A DNA stretch of 64,000 bases from CAYOHR01 sp964512145 (GTDB taxonomy: Bacteria; Bacteroidota; Bacteroidia; Flavobacteriales_G; JALEGO01): contig CAZEIM010000002.1 of assembly GCA_964512145.1 (NCBI GenBank), positions 54,299-118,298 on the forward strand, read 5' to 3'. A program made the translations under genes and the position numbers. Below are positions 22,162-30,722 of this stretch, in pieces. Numbering within the stretch: position 1 is the first letter of the stretch; every line of letters starts with the position of its first letter. Below the pieces are notes generated by a model. That model made no database searches, was not told where the DNA came from, and saw only the letters and a program-made list of their open reading frames with translations.

Positions 22162-22199
22162 TAAAAAAAAACGGCATAAACAAATTTGTTTATGCCGTT
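22162..22199 (-). terminator. rho-independent terminator after YceI lipoprotein gene
   Basis: A perfect 30-bp inverted repeat (22170-22199, arms AACGGCATAAACAAA) followed leftward by nine T. It lies 20 bp after the YceI stop and ends immediately before the start of the next gene. Confidence 0.85.
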
Positions 22200-22219
22200 A
22201 AATATACTAAATTTTTTAT

Positions 22220-22849
22220 TTATGCTTTAGCAGATAAATTTACTTTAATTTGAATATCGTCAGATAATACTTTCTCTTTTACAGGATTAGTAAAAGAAAC
22301 ATTGTAATTTCTTCTGTTAAAAGTAATTTCACCAGAAATAGTGTACATACCATTTTCTTCAGTTAAGGTTACATTTTTAACCATTTCTTCTTTTTCAATT
22401 CCTCTAACTTTTAACTTACCTACTAAGCCATTTTCATTATTTCCTGTAATAGTAAATGTTGCAGTAGGAAATGAATCAACGGCAAAAAAATCAGGAGAAG
22501 ATAAATGTTGTATTAACTTTTCAGCCGTGTGACCTTTTTTAGCATCATAATTTGCATCAGTAGCAACCATTGTTTTTAGGTTGATTTCAAAAGTTCCAGC
22601 TGTAATTTTTCCATCGGTTACTTGTAAAGTACCGTTATTTAATTTTACTAATCCATCGTGTGAATATAATCCTAACATTTCTCCTTTCCATAGTACTTTG
22701 CTATTTGCAGTATCAACTGTTAAAGCAATTTCTTGAACTGTTGGAGTTTGAACTTCTGCAACGGGTTCAGATTTTGGCTCACTTCCACAAGAAGCTAAAA
22801 AAAATGTTAAGGAAATAATACCTAAAGAAAATAAATTATGTTTTTTCAT
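22220..22849 (-). CDS. YceI family lipoprotein
   Basis: A 209-aa lipoprotein: signal peptide with lipobox FFLASC (Cys about residue 21), then a Pro/Glu-rich linker and a YceI lipocalin-like barrel from about residue 45 (VDTANSKVLWKGEML, GTFEINLKTM, HLSSPDFFAVDSFPTATF). YceI proteins bind isoprenoid or amphiphilic ligands; the specific ligand is unknown. A second YceI protein is encoded at 62572. A perfect -7 box lies 18 bp upstream, and a strong terminator closes the unit, so it is probably transcribed alone. Confidence 0.88.
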   Translation of the reverse strand: MKKHNLFSLGIISLTFFLASCGSEPKSEPVAEVQTPTVQEIALTVDTANSKVLWKGEMLGLYSHDGLVKLNNGTLQVTDGKITAGTFEINLKTMVATDANYDAKKGHTAEKLIQHLSSPDFFAVDSFPTATFTITGNNENGLVGKLKVRGIEKEEMVKNVTLTEENGMYTISGEITFNRRNYNVSFTNPVKEKVLSDDIQIKVNLSAKA

Positions 22850-22866
22850 TGTTTTTAAATTTTATG

Positions 22867-22874
22867 CAAAATTA
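22867..22874 (-). promoter_or_regulatory. Bacteroidetes -7 promoter box TAATTTTG for YceI gene
   Basis: Perfect TAnnTTTG match, with 17 nt between the box and the start codon at 22849. Confidence 0.5.
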
Positions 22875-22932
22875 ATCACGCTTTCATTCATTTTTAAAAT
22901 TTTAAAAAATAAAATTTTAAAATAACAATTTA

Positions 22933-23583
22933 TTAACTTAACGAATCATAAGCGTAGTTAAGTAAAGATCCATTTAATATTTGTAGTATATGAATATCTC
23001 TATCTAATAGATGTAAATCATGTGTAGAGAAAATAATCGTTTTATTTTTTTCTTTAACTAACTTAATAAACAACTCTATCAACTCATTTTTGGTATCAAA
23101 ATCTAAATAAGTTAAAGGTTCATCTAATACTAAATATGGAGTTTCTCTTACCAAAATTTGAGCTATTAGTACTTTTTGTTTTTGTCCATCACTTAATGTA
23201 TGTAAAGGTTTTTTTAAAAGGAATGATAAATTTAAAAGATGTATTATATACTCAAAATTTTGATTTGTAGGATTATTACTTTTTATTCCAAGTTGAATAA
23301 ACGAGTCTACAGTATGGTACAATGGAAAAATAACCTTTGATGGTAAGTAAGCAATATAATTACTCCATTCAATTACAGATGTATTAGATTTATCTTTATT
23401 GTTATAATAAATATTTCCCTTACTGGCCGGGATAATTCCAGATATAGTTTTAAGTAAACTAGATTTTCCAGATCCGTTTTTGCCTATAATAGCATTACAG
23501 GTATTAAGATTAAACTGAATGTTGATATCATGTAATACCAAATTGTTTTTATAGGATATGTGTATGTTTTTTAATTCAAGCAA
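22933..23583 (-). CDS. ABC transporter ATP-binding protein (iron-siderophore/cobalamin type)
   Basis: A 216-aa ATPase. Walker A GKNGSGKSS (about residue 34), signature LSDGQKQKV (about 129), Walker B YLVLDEP (about 150) and the switch His in FSTHD are all present. It is shorter than the usual ~250 aa for FecE/BtuD-type ATPases because the C-terminal tail is missing. It overlaps the permease gene by 8 bp, and together with the binding protein it forms a FecCD-type importer. The substrate (ferric siderophore, heme or cobalamin) cannot be decided. Confidence 0.87.
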   Translation of the reverse strand: MLELKNIHISYKNNLVLHDINIQFNLNTCNAIIGKNGSGKSSLLKTISGIIPASKGNIYYNNKDKSNTSVIEWSNYIAYLPSKVIFPLYHTVDSFIQLGIKSNNPTNQNFEYIIHLLNLSFLLKKPLHTLSDGQKQKVLIAQILVRETPYLVLDEPLTYLDFDTKNELIELFIKLVKEKNKTIIFSTHDLHLLDRDIHILQILNGSLLNYAYDSLS

Positions 23584-24580
23584 TTTCTTTATTTTTTAAT
23601 AAAATCCATATCAATACAGGAATTCCTAATAAAGAGTTAATACTATTTACCGGTAGTATTTGTGGGTAATAAATTATTTTACTCAATATATCTGACAATA
23701 TTCCTGCTGAAGCTCCTAATAATAAAACGTAGGGTAAAAATTGCTTATGACTGGTTCCAAACGAAAATAGTTTAACAATTTGTGGTACTACAAGTCCAAT
23801 AAATGCTATAGGGCCACAAATAGCAGTAGTAGTAGCAATAAGTAAAGCTGTGATAAATAAAACAATTGCCCGAATATAGGTTAAATTAACTCCCATGCTC
23901 GTAGCTAATTCATCCCCCATTTCATAAATATCCAAAGCTTTTGATAGTTTTGTTAAAAGTGTATATGATATAATAACAAGCACTAATAAAACTATTATTT
24001 CTAAGCTCCCTCCGTTTGAAAATGAGGACATACTCCAAATGGTAAACCATTGTAATTGATTTTGTGTAAAATATACTTTTACTAAATCAACCAGTGCAGA
24101 ACTAGTAAAACTAATCATTAGGCCGATTAAAAGTAAGGTTTGGGCGCTTTTTAGCCTTTTATTAATTATGAGTAGCAAGCTCAATACGATCATACATCCA
24201 AATACTGAGAATAAAATATTTGAATAATATTTAATACTTGAAAAAGATAAAAGATTTTCAAACAACAACATTCCCAATGCCATGCCCAATATTCCTCCGG
24301 TACTAATCCCTAAAACAGATGGTCCTGCCAGGTAATTTCTAAACAAAGTTTGTAAACACAAGCCGGCTATAGAAATAGCGCCACAACTTAATATTGCAAT
24401 ACATACATGCTGTATTCTATGTGTTATAATTAATTTTTTGGTTGTATTTATCTCGTTTGAATGGATTAAAAAATGAAAAAAATCTTTTATTGAAATATTG
24501 AAAGAACCTATCTGTAAATTAATAATAACTAAAACAGATAGTATAAAGATTAGAAATAATAGTCGAATTTTTGAGTTCAT
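23576..24580 (-). CDS. FecCD-family ABC transporter permease
   Basis: A 334-aa integral membrane protein with about ten hydrophobic segments. The family pattern is clear: HRIQHVCIAILSCGAISIAG (about 50-70), QTLFRNYLAGPSVLGISTGG (about 79-98), GPIAFIGLVVPQIVKLF (about 260-276) and a C-terminal SLLGIPVLIWILLK. It imports siderophores, heme or cobalamin with the neighbouring ATPase and lipoprotein. The start overlaps the stop of the binding-protein gene by 4 bp (ATGA), which indicates coupling. Confidence 0.9.
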   Translation of the reverse strand: MNSKIRLLFLIFILSVLVIINLQIGSFNISIKDFFHFLIHSNEINTTKKLIITHRIQHVCIAILSCGAISIAGLCLQTLFRNYLAGPSVLGISTGGILGMALGMLLFENLLSFSSIKYYSNILFSVFGCMIVLSLLLIINKRLKSAQTLLLIGLMISFTSSALVDLVKVYFTQNQLQWFTIWSMSSFSNGGSLEIIVLLVLVIISYTLLTKLSKALDIYEMGDELATSMGVNLTYIRAIVLFITALLIATTTAICGPIAFIGLVVPQIVKLFSFGTSHKQFLPYVLLLGASAGILSDILSKIIYYPQILPVNSINSLLGIPVLIWILLKNKEIA

Positions 24581-25698
24581 TCTGCTAAGTGGTAGTAAAA
24601 TTTATTTTGATACCCCTTAGGGAGTTGATTAAAAAAAAGTATATGTGCAATATCTTTTAATTGAATATCCGGTTGTACAATCGCTTCCCCAAAAATATCG
24701 TGTTTATTTGCATCACTGTATATAACCTTTTTATCAACTACTGATGGTATGTTTTTATATGATTGATTCAGGTTTTTTAAGGCTGAGTAGGAGAATGAGT
24801 TGGTAGAATATGTAACAAATCTCCAATAACAACTAGGAGAACACCTTTTTATTATTTCCTCTAAGCCTAAGGCTATCGAATTATTGGCGGAGTAATCTTT
24901 GAATACATAGTTTCCTCCCGCATCTTCTATAAGATTTGCTATATAAGTGTTTCCTCCGGGTATATACCATTTGCCTGAAATTTCTTCACCGGCCATTACA
25001 TTTGGTTTTTCAATGGTGATTTTAGATATTTTTTCTTTCCATGTTAGGTAGTTTTGTGAAACGGAATCAAAATATTGTTCGGCTTGTATTTGTTTATTAA
25101 CGAATACTCCTATTAATTTTATCCACTCTAATACCCCTAAAGGATGACTTTCCAAATACTCATCAAAACATACCGTATTTATACCGTATGATTGAATTTT
25201 TTGTTGATATTCTTGTTGATATGCACACGATAAAAAAACGATATCCGGTTTTAATTCAATGATTTTTTCAACATTATATTGATTGTTTGAGCCAATATTT
25301 TGACACGCATTTTTACTTAATATCTTTTTATATTCTGTATTATGAATATAATTCATTTCACCCAAGCCTATAATGGAATTCATTTCATCTAACACAAATA
25401 AATAGGGTATTACAGTATTTGTTAAGGATACTATTTTAATAGGTTGTTTATTATTGGTAATTTTAATGGTATAATTGCTTGAATTATTAAAATAAACTTC
25501 CACTTCACTATTATTTTTTTTTACATAATTAAAATTTTTTGCCCATGTTAATGATTTATTAGAAAGTACTTGTACATCGGAATTACACGAAGAAAATATT
25601 AAAAGTACAATGATTATGAATAAGTTGAGCTTTGATTTTTTTTTTATCAGAGAAGATCTAATAATGATTTTATTTTTGTGATGAAAATAGCTCTTCAT
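24577..25698 (-). CDS. ABC transporter substrate-binding lipoprotein (BtuF/FhuD type)
   Basis: About 373 aa. An in-frame TTG at 25713 exists, but ATG at 25698 is preferred. The N-terminus has a basic stretch, a hydrophobic core and a lipobox (LIFSSC), so it is a periplasm-facing lipoprotein. The body follows the class III binding-protein fold: a first lobe with VEKIIELKPDIVFLSC, a linking helix and a second lobe with VMAGEEISGKWYIPGG. Residues FDEYLESHPLGVLEWIK are typical of iron-complex binding proteins in Bacteroidetes. It begins 4 bp after the dnaX stop, so the importer is probably co-transcribed with dnaX. Confidence 0.83.
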   Translation of the reverse strand: MKSYFHHKNKIIIRSSLIKKKSKLNLFIIIVLLIFSSCNSDVQVLSNKSLTWAKNFNYVKKNNSEVEVYFNNSSNYTIKITNNKQPIKIVSLTNTVIPYLFVLDEMNSIIGLGEMNYIHNTEYKKILSKNACQNIGSNNQYNVEKIIELKPDIVFLSCAYQQEYQQKIQSYGINTVCFDEYLESHPLGVLEWIKLIGVFVNKQIQAEQYFDSVSQNYLTWKEKISKITIEKPNVMAGEEISGKWYIPGGNTYIANLIEDAGGNYVFKDYSANNSIALGLEEIIKRCSPSCYWRFVTYSTNSFSYSALKNLNQSYKNIPSVVDKKVIYSDANKHDIFGEAIVQPDIQLKDIAHILFFNQLPKGYQNKFYYHLAE

Positions 25699-25702
25699 CT
25701 TT

Positions 25703-27427
25703 TTACATTTCAATTTCTAGTCCGAATAAATCTTTTAGTTTTAGAATAGTCGGATTTAATTCAGACATTTTTTCAAACTTGTCTTTTGCGGTATACAACT
25801 TGCCTTTTACATCGATACTCTTAACGGAAGAAATAATTTCTAGATTTGTATTGTTTAATGTCTCTTTTAAATACGAAAGTAATTCGCTTTTATTTGCATT
25901 AAACTCATCTAACAGAGCACTATTTTGCAGTGTAATATATATCTTGTTATTTTCTTGTAATTCGGGACTATTTGTGATAATTGAAAATAAAATTTCTTTA
26001 CCTTCTTCTTTTACTTTGTTTGCATATTCCTTCCAAACCAAATCTAACCGTTCTTGGTTGAAAGGTGTGTTTTTTTCAACAAGTACCTCAGTATTTATTA
26101 ATTCTGTATTTTCCTTGGATTGTTTTGTTCCTCCTAATAATTCATGAATGGATAATATCCCGGGTGCAGAAGATGCATTTTTCTTTTCAATTTTTATCTC
26201 TGTTTTTATTTCTAATGCTTCTTTTGGTATAGTCTTATTTTCTGTTATTGGTTGCTGAACATTAATAATTGGGCTGGTTGTGTTATTTTCAGTGGATTCA
26301 ATTACTAAGGGTTGAGTTTTTTTTTTTTCAATCTCTGTATTTAATTTACAAAGATTCATAAGCATAATTTCAACCCAAAGCCGTTGATTTTTAGTGTTTT
26401 TATAATCAATATCTGTTTTAGCAGCAATATTTAAGCTTTCCAATAATAATTCTTTTGAAAATCTATTTTTTTGGTTGGTATATTTTTGCTTAATAGTTTC
26501 GCCTACTTCTAATAAATTTAAGGTTTCCGTAGAACTTGCTACCATTAAATTCCTAAAGTGTTCAGATAGTCCCTCAACAAAATGATGCCCATCAAATCCT
26601 TTTTGTAAAATTTCGTCAAAAATGAGTAAACATTTAGAAATATCCCCATCTAAAAACGCATCTGTTAAATTAAAATAGTATTCGTAATCTAGGATGTTTA
26701 GATTTTCAATAACTTCTTGATATGTTAAATTGTTTCCTGTAAACGTGCATAACTGATCAAATAACGATAAAGCATCTCGCAAAGCTCCATCGGCTTTTTG
26801 AGCAATTAAATGTAAAGCCTCATCTTCGAAATGTATATTTTCTTTCCCGGCAATATATTTTAAGTGTTTAGAAATATCAGAAATTTGAATTCTTTTAAAC
26901 TCAAATATTTGACACCTTGATAAAATGGTAGGTAAAATTTTGTGCTTTTCTGTAGTCGCTAGAATAAAAATAGCATGAGCAGGTGGTTCTTCTAATGTTT
27001 TTAAAAAAGCATTGAATGCAGAAGAACTAAGCATATGGACCTCATCAATAATATATACTTTATATTTTCCTAATTGTGGGGCATAGTACACTTGTTCGAC
27101 TAATTCTCTTATATTATCTACGGAGTTATTAGATGCTGCATCTAATTCGTAGATGCTCATAGATTTTCCTGAATTAAAACTAGTACATGATTCACATTGA
27201 TTACAGGCTTCAAATTCAGAAGTAAGGTGTTCGCAATTGATTGTTTTGGCTAAAATACGTGCACAGGTAGTTTTACCTACTCCTCTAGGGCCACAAAACA
27301 AAAAAGCTTGAGCTAACTGCTTGTTTTTTAAAGCGTTTTTTAAGGTTGTAGTAATAGAAAGCTGACCAACCACCGAATGAAAATCGGATGGGCGATACTT
27401 ACGTGCCGAAACCACAAATGAATCCAT
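25703..27427 (-). CDS. dnaX: DNA polymerase III subunit gamma/tau
   Basis: A 574-aa clamp-loader ATPase. Walker A GPRGVGKTT (about residue 45), the zinc-binding Cys set (CEHLTSEFEACNQCESC, about 63-80), Walker B with DEVHMLSSSAFNAFLK (about 116) and the sensor LATTEKHKI are all visible. The C-terminal third is Lys/Glu-rich and low-complexity, then ends in a conserved Bacteroidetes tau-like tail. A perfect -7 box sits 4 nt before the ATG, so the message is likely to be nearly leaderless. Three importer genes follow closely downstream. Confidence 0.96.
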   Translation of the reverse strand: MDSFVVSARKYRPSDFHSVVGQLSITTTLKNALKNKQLAQAFLFCGPRGVGKTTCARILAKTINCEHLTSEFEACNQCESCTSFNSGKSMSIYELDAASNNSVDNIRELVEQVYYAPQLGKYKVYIIDEVHMLSSSAFNAFLKTLEEPPAHAIFILATTEKHKILPTILSRCQIFEFKRIQISDISKHLKYIAGKENIHFEDEALHLIAQKADGALRDALSLFDQLCTFTGNNLTYQEVIENLNILDYEYYFNLTDAFLDGDISKCLLIFDEILQKGFDGHHFVEGLSEHFRNLMVASSTETLNLLEVGETIKQKYTNQKNRFSKELLLESLNIAAKTDIDYKNTKNQRLWVEIMLMNLCKLNTEIEKKKTQPLVIESTENNTTSPIINVQQPITENKTIPKEALEIKTEIKIEKKNASSAPGILSIHELLGGTKQSKENTELINTEVLVEKNTPFNQERLDLVWKEYANKVKEEGKEILFSIITNSPELQENNKIYITLQNSALLDEFNANKSELLSYLKETLNNTNLEIISSVKSIDVKGKLYTAKDKFEKMSELNPTILKLKDLFGLEIEM

Positions 27428-27431
27428 ACTG

Positions 27432-27439
27432 CAAATATA
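27432..27439 (-). promoter_or_regulatory. Bacteroidetes -7 promoter box TATATTTG for dnaX
   Basis: Perfect TAnnTTTG match, only 4 nt before the dnaX ATG (27427). Confidence 0.55.
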
Positions 27440-27520
27440 GGAATATTCAATAACTTAGTTTTATGAATTTTTTTAGATAATTGAAAAATTATATTAATTT
27501 AGCTCCATAAATTATACGTT

Positions 27521-27691
27521 ATGACTTGGAATGAATTTGTATACACTTTGGCCGACTTTTTTCAATCAACATTTTTACTACTTGAAAAATTAGGGGGGAT
27601 GCCAAACCTTTTATTTATTGTAGTAGGTTTTATTGCAACAACTATTTGGGTATTACAAATGGTTAAACACCAGCAAAATAAACACTCATAA
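27521..27691 (+). CDS. small single-span membrane protein (56 aa)
   Basis: The reading frame begins MTWNEFVYTLADFF, has a hydrophobic segment LLFIVVGFIATTIWVL (about residues 30-45) and ends in a basic, polar tail. Size and pattern recall the small DUF6341-like proteins common in Flavobacteriales, but I cannot confirm the family. Its last bases overlap the 3' end of the convergent flavoenzyme gene by 6 bp. It lies in a 250-bp space that is otherwise empty, divergent from dnaX. Function unknown. Confidence 0.65.
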   Translation: MTWNEFVYTLADFFQSTFLLLEKLGGMPNLLFIVVGFIATTIWVLQMVKHQQNKHS

Positions 27692-29692
27692 CTCCAGGGC
27701 TAATTTAAACCCTTCTTCTATTGCTTTTTTTGCATCTAAATCCATAGGATTTAAAGCTCCTCCTATAATCTTAATTTTATCATTTTTAATTTTTGATTCG
27801 TAATTTGTAATTTGCCCTGCACAAATAATTACATGGTCAACCGCTAATAATTTTTCTTCGGATTGTTGAGTATACTGAACGCCTTCTTTCGTTATTTTTT
27901 TATAACTCACCCCAGAAATTACTTGAACATTGTTTTTTTCAAGCTCTAACCTATGAATCCAAGCGGTAGTTTTACCTAGTTTTTTACCTAATTTTCCAGT
28001 TCCTCGTTGCAGCATATATATATTTCGAATAGGATGAATGGTTTTTGGATTTTCTATTCCTCCCGGATTATTTACGCTTATATCAATACCCCAAGTTTTT
28101 AAATAATCTTGAGGTGTGTGTGTGTTACTTTTTAATAAAAATAATGCAGTATCTACCCCTACTCCTCCTGTGCCTATAATGGCAATATTTTTTCCCGGAC
28201 TTTTTATACCCGAAATAACTTCATCGTAGTATAACACTTTTTCTGGATCTTCAATTTCAATGTCAATATTTTTAGGTCTAACTCCTTTTGATATTACAAT
28301 ATAATCGACTGATTTATCTTCAATAAGCTCATCTTCATGTATGGAAGAATTTGTTATTATTTCAACTCCAAATAACTTTAAATATTCTTTAAAATATCTT
28401 ATCGTTTCTTTGTACACTTCTTTACCTGGAATTTGAGATGCTAAATTAAATTGCCCACCTATTTCATTGGACTTTTCATATACAACCACTTTATGTCCTC
28501 TTTCAGCAGCTGTTTTAGCAAAAGATAAACCTGCAACACCCGCCCCTAATACAACAATATTTTTTGGTTGACTCGTATGTTCAATTTTAAGTTGTGTTTC
28601 TCTACAAGCTATTGGATTTACTAAGCATGAAGCGGTTTTGTTTTCAAAAATATGATCTAAACACGCTTGATTACATGCAATGCAAGTATTTACCAAGTGC
28701 TCTTTATTTTCTTTAGATTTTTTAATGATGTATGGATCCGCTAAAAACGGACGTGCCATTGAAATCATATCAGCAAATCCATTTTTAATAAGTTCTTCGG
28801 CTTGTAGTAAATCATTTATTCGGTTGGTAGTAATTACCGGAATGTTTACCATATTTTTAATTCGTTTAGATAATTCAGCAAATACCCCTCCTGGAACCAT
28901 AGATGCTATGGTGGGTATTCTTGCTTCGTGCCAACCAATACCACTATTTATAATATGCACCCCATACTTTTCTAAATTTTGTGCAACATATTCAATTTCT
29001 TGCTGTGTATTACCTTCCTCCACCAGATCTATCAAGGATAATCTGAAAATGATAATAAAATCGTTGCCTACCTTTTTTTTAACCTCTTGTATTATTTCAA
29101 AAGCAAATCGAGCTCTATTTTCAATAGATCCACCCCACTCATCATTTCTTTTATTGGTTCTGGACACCAAAAATTGGTTAATCAAGTACCCTTCTGAACC
29201 CATAATTTCTACGCCATCATACCCAGCTATTTTTGCTAAATAAGCACAATGACCAAAATCTTCTATCGTTTTTCTAATATCATGTTCACTCATTTCTCTA
29301 GGTTTAAAAGGGGTAATAGGAGATTGTATAGCAGATGGAGCTACAATATTTCCATGATATCCATATCTTCCGGTATGTAGTATCTGTAAGCAAATTTTAC
29401 CCCCTTCATGATGAACCGCTTGCGTAACTCTTTTATGTAAGTTAGCAGTTGCCTCATCTGTTAAACGAGCAGAAAACATACTTACCAATCCTTCTGAATT
29501 TGGAGATATACCTCCGGTAACAATTAATCCAACCTCTCCTTTAGCACGCTCGGCATAAAAATGAGCCATTCTTTCATAACCATTTAAAGCCTCTTCTAAG
29601 CCAGTATGCATAGAACCCATTAAAATTCGGTTTTTTATTTGAGTAAAACCCAAGTTTAACGGTGTAAATATTGATGCGTATGAATTATTCAT
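27686..29692 (-). CDS. NADH:flavin oxidoreductase / 2,4-dienoyl-CoA reductase-like protein
   Basis: A 668-aa two-part flavoenzyme. Residues 1-350 form an Old Yellow Enzyme TIM barrel with FMN and substrate residues (GSMHTGLE, ILHTGRYGYHG, GYDGVEIMGSEGYL, MARPFLADP). A 4Fe-4S Cys set follows (CIACNQACLDHIF, SCLVNP). Residues ~375-668 are an FAD/NAD(P)-binding module (VVLGAGVAGLSFA, IAIIGTGGVGVDTA). This matches FadH-type 2,4-dienoyl-CoA reductases, which help degrade unsaturated fatty acids, but the family also includes other enone reductases. It stands alone between a small convergent gene and a divergent unknown gene. Confidence 0.88.
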   Translation of the reverse strand: MNNSYASIFTPLNLGFTQIKNRILMGSMHTGLEEALNGYERMAHFYAERAKGEVGLIVTGGISPNSEGLVSMFSARLTDEATANLHKRVTQAVHHEGGKICLQILHTGRYGYHGNIVAPSAIQSPITPFKPREMSEHDIRKTIEDFGHCAYLAKIAGYDGVEIMGSEGYLINQFLVSRTNKRNDEWGGSIENRARFAFEIIQEVKKKVGNDFIIIFRLSLIDLVEEGNTQQEIEYVAQNLEKYGVHIINSGIGWHEARIPTIASMVPGGVFAELSKRIKNMVNIPVITTNRINDLLQAEELIKNGFADMISMARPFLADPYIIKKSKENKEHLVNTCIACNQACLDHIFENKTASCLVNPIACRETQLKIEHTSQPKNIVVLGAGVAGLSFAKTAAERGHKVVVYEKSNEIGGQFNLASQIPGKEVYKETIRYFKEYLKLFGVEIITNSSIHEDELIEDKSVDYIVISKGVRPKNIDIEIEDPEKVLYYDEVISGIKSPGKNIAIIGTGGVGVDTALFLLKSNTHTPQDYLKTWGIDISVNNPGGIENPKTIHPIRNIYMLQRGTGKLGKKLGKTTAWIHRLELEKNNVQVISGVSYKKITKEGVQYTQQSEEKLLAVDHVIICAGQITNYESKIKNDKIKIIGGALNPMDLDAKKAIEEGFKLALEL

Positions 29693-29726
29693 AGAATTGA
29701 TTAATTTTACATCAAATGTAGCGATA

Positions 29727-30215
29727 ATGAAACGTATAATATATTTTTTTGCGGTATTTTTAATGAATGTGTTTGCTGTTTATACTCAAGATTTTTCAAA
29801 ATTGTATATTGTGAGCAGTACAACCGATAGTTTTTTTGTAGTCATAGATAGTGTTAGGTACAATGATGTGCCGGTAACCGTTTTTGAAGACACCTTAAAC
29901 GCTGGAACTATTAATTTAGCCGTTTATGTTCAAAAATTTGCGTCTCCGGTTATTAATAGATTAGAATTAGCTCCTGGAAAAAAATATGAATACCGATTAG
30001 TATTAAAACAACAGCACAAATTATCTCGAGATTTAAAAAACTTTGAAAAATCCGTAACCAGTGATATGCATAAACTTATGCCTAAAACGGTTGATGCTCC
30101 TGCTGATAAAGAAGAGGATGAAGCATGGTATTATTTAGAAGCAATATCGGTAACCGATATTAAAGTTGAAAACGCACAAGATCACCCTGCGTTAAAATAT
30201 CCTTCAAAAAAGTAA
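29727..30215 (+). CDS. exported protein of unknown function
   Basis: A 162-aa protein. ATG at 29727 is chosen over an in-frame TTG at 29697 because it opens on a clear signal peptide (MKRIIYFFAVFLMNVFAVYTQ). The mature part contains FVVIDSVRYNDVPVTVFEDTL-like beta strands and a Lys-rich middle (YRLVLKQQHKLSRDLKNFEK), then an acidic region. I recognise no family. The pattern resembles small DUF4476-like or PEGA-like surface-associated domains, without enough evidence to assign one. Confidence 0.6.
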   Translation: MKRIIYFFAVFLMNVFAVYTQDFSKLYIVSSTTDSFFVVIDSVRYNDVPVTVFEDTLNAGTINLAVYVQKFASPVINRLELAPGKKYEYRLVLKQQHKLSRDLKNFEKSVTSDMHKLMPKTVDAPADKEEDEAWYYLEAISVTDIKVENAQDHPALKYPSKK

Positions 30216-30435
30216 TTTTAGAAGATAAGGTGTTTCATAAAACCGTTTAACCATTTCTATAAATATATAGAAACAACAAATTCCTGCTTTTAAATCAATT
30301 ATAGCAGATATATAGTATTGTCGAAAAATTTCTTTTTATAAAGGGTTAAGAAATAAAAAAANNNNNNNNNNTTTCCTTTATAGTAAAGCGCTGGAATTTA
30401 ATGGAGTACAATATGTAAGTAAAAAGCTCATGAAC
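30216..30435. other. non-coding stretch with a 10-N gap and short hairpins
   Basis: No convincing gene is seen. A TTTCTATA/TATAGAAA hairpin lies at 30254-30273 and may end the preceding transcript. Ten Ns occupy 30362-30371, flanked by the inverted octamers TATAAAGG (30337-30344) and CCTTTATA (30375-30382). Confidence 0.6.
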
Positions 30436-30440
30436 CAAAA

Positions 30441-30464
30441 AAGCCCCGGATTTCTCCGAGGCTT
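30441..30464 (-). terminator. terminator after tRNA-Asp
   Basis: A 10-bp GC-rich stem (AAGCCTCGGA / TCCGGGGCTT on the minus strand, one G-U) with a GAAA loop, followed by a run of T. It begins 4 bp after the tRNA 3' end. Confidence 0.85.
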
Positions 30465-30467
30465 TTG

Positions 30468-30541
30468 CGGTCCGGACGGGACTCGAACCCGCGACCCCAT
30501 GCGTGACAGGCATGTATTCTAACCAGCTGAACTACCGGACC
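30468..30541 (-). tRNA. tRNA-Asp (GTC anticodon)
   Basis: A 74-nt cloverleaf can be drawn. The acceptor arms GGTCCGG and CCGGACC pair fully, the D arm holds AGTTCAGCTGGTTAGA, the anticodon loop CTGTCAC contains GTC, and the T arm holds GGGTTCGAGTCCC. The discriminator base is G, as expected for Asp. The CCA end is not encoded. A terminator follows directly, so the tRNA is a single-gene unit. Confidence 0.96.
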
Positions 30542-30722
30542 AAAATTTTTGCTAAATTAAAACATTTTTTTTTAATATGTTACTTTTTATGTTTTTTTTA
30601 TACTGTAATATTCAATAAAATTCAAAATCTATGATTAGTCCTTAATTACACAAAGTTACAAGTATTTATTTCGCCATCCAAATAATGTTGTATGTTTTGC
30701 ATTTTTATGGAATTAGTATAAA

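Noticed and set aside
28680..29243. 187-codon open frame opposite the flavoenzyme gene
   Set aside because: Antisense shadow of a conserved coding region with low-complexity translation.
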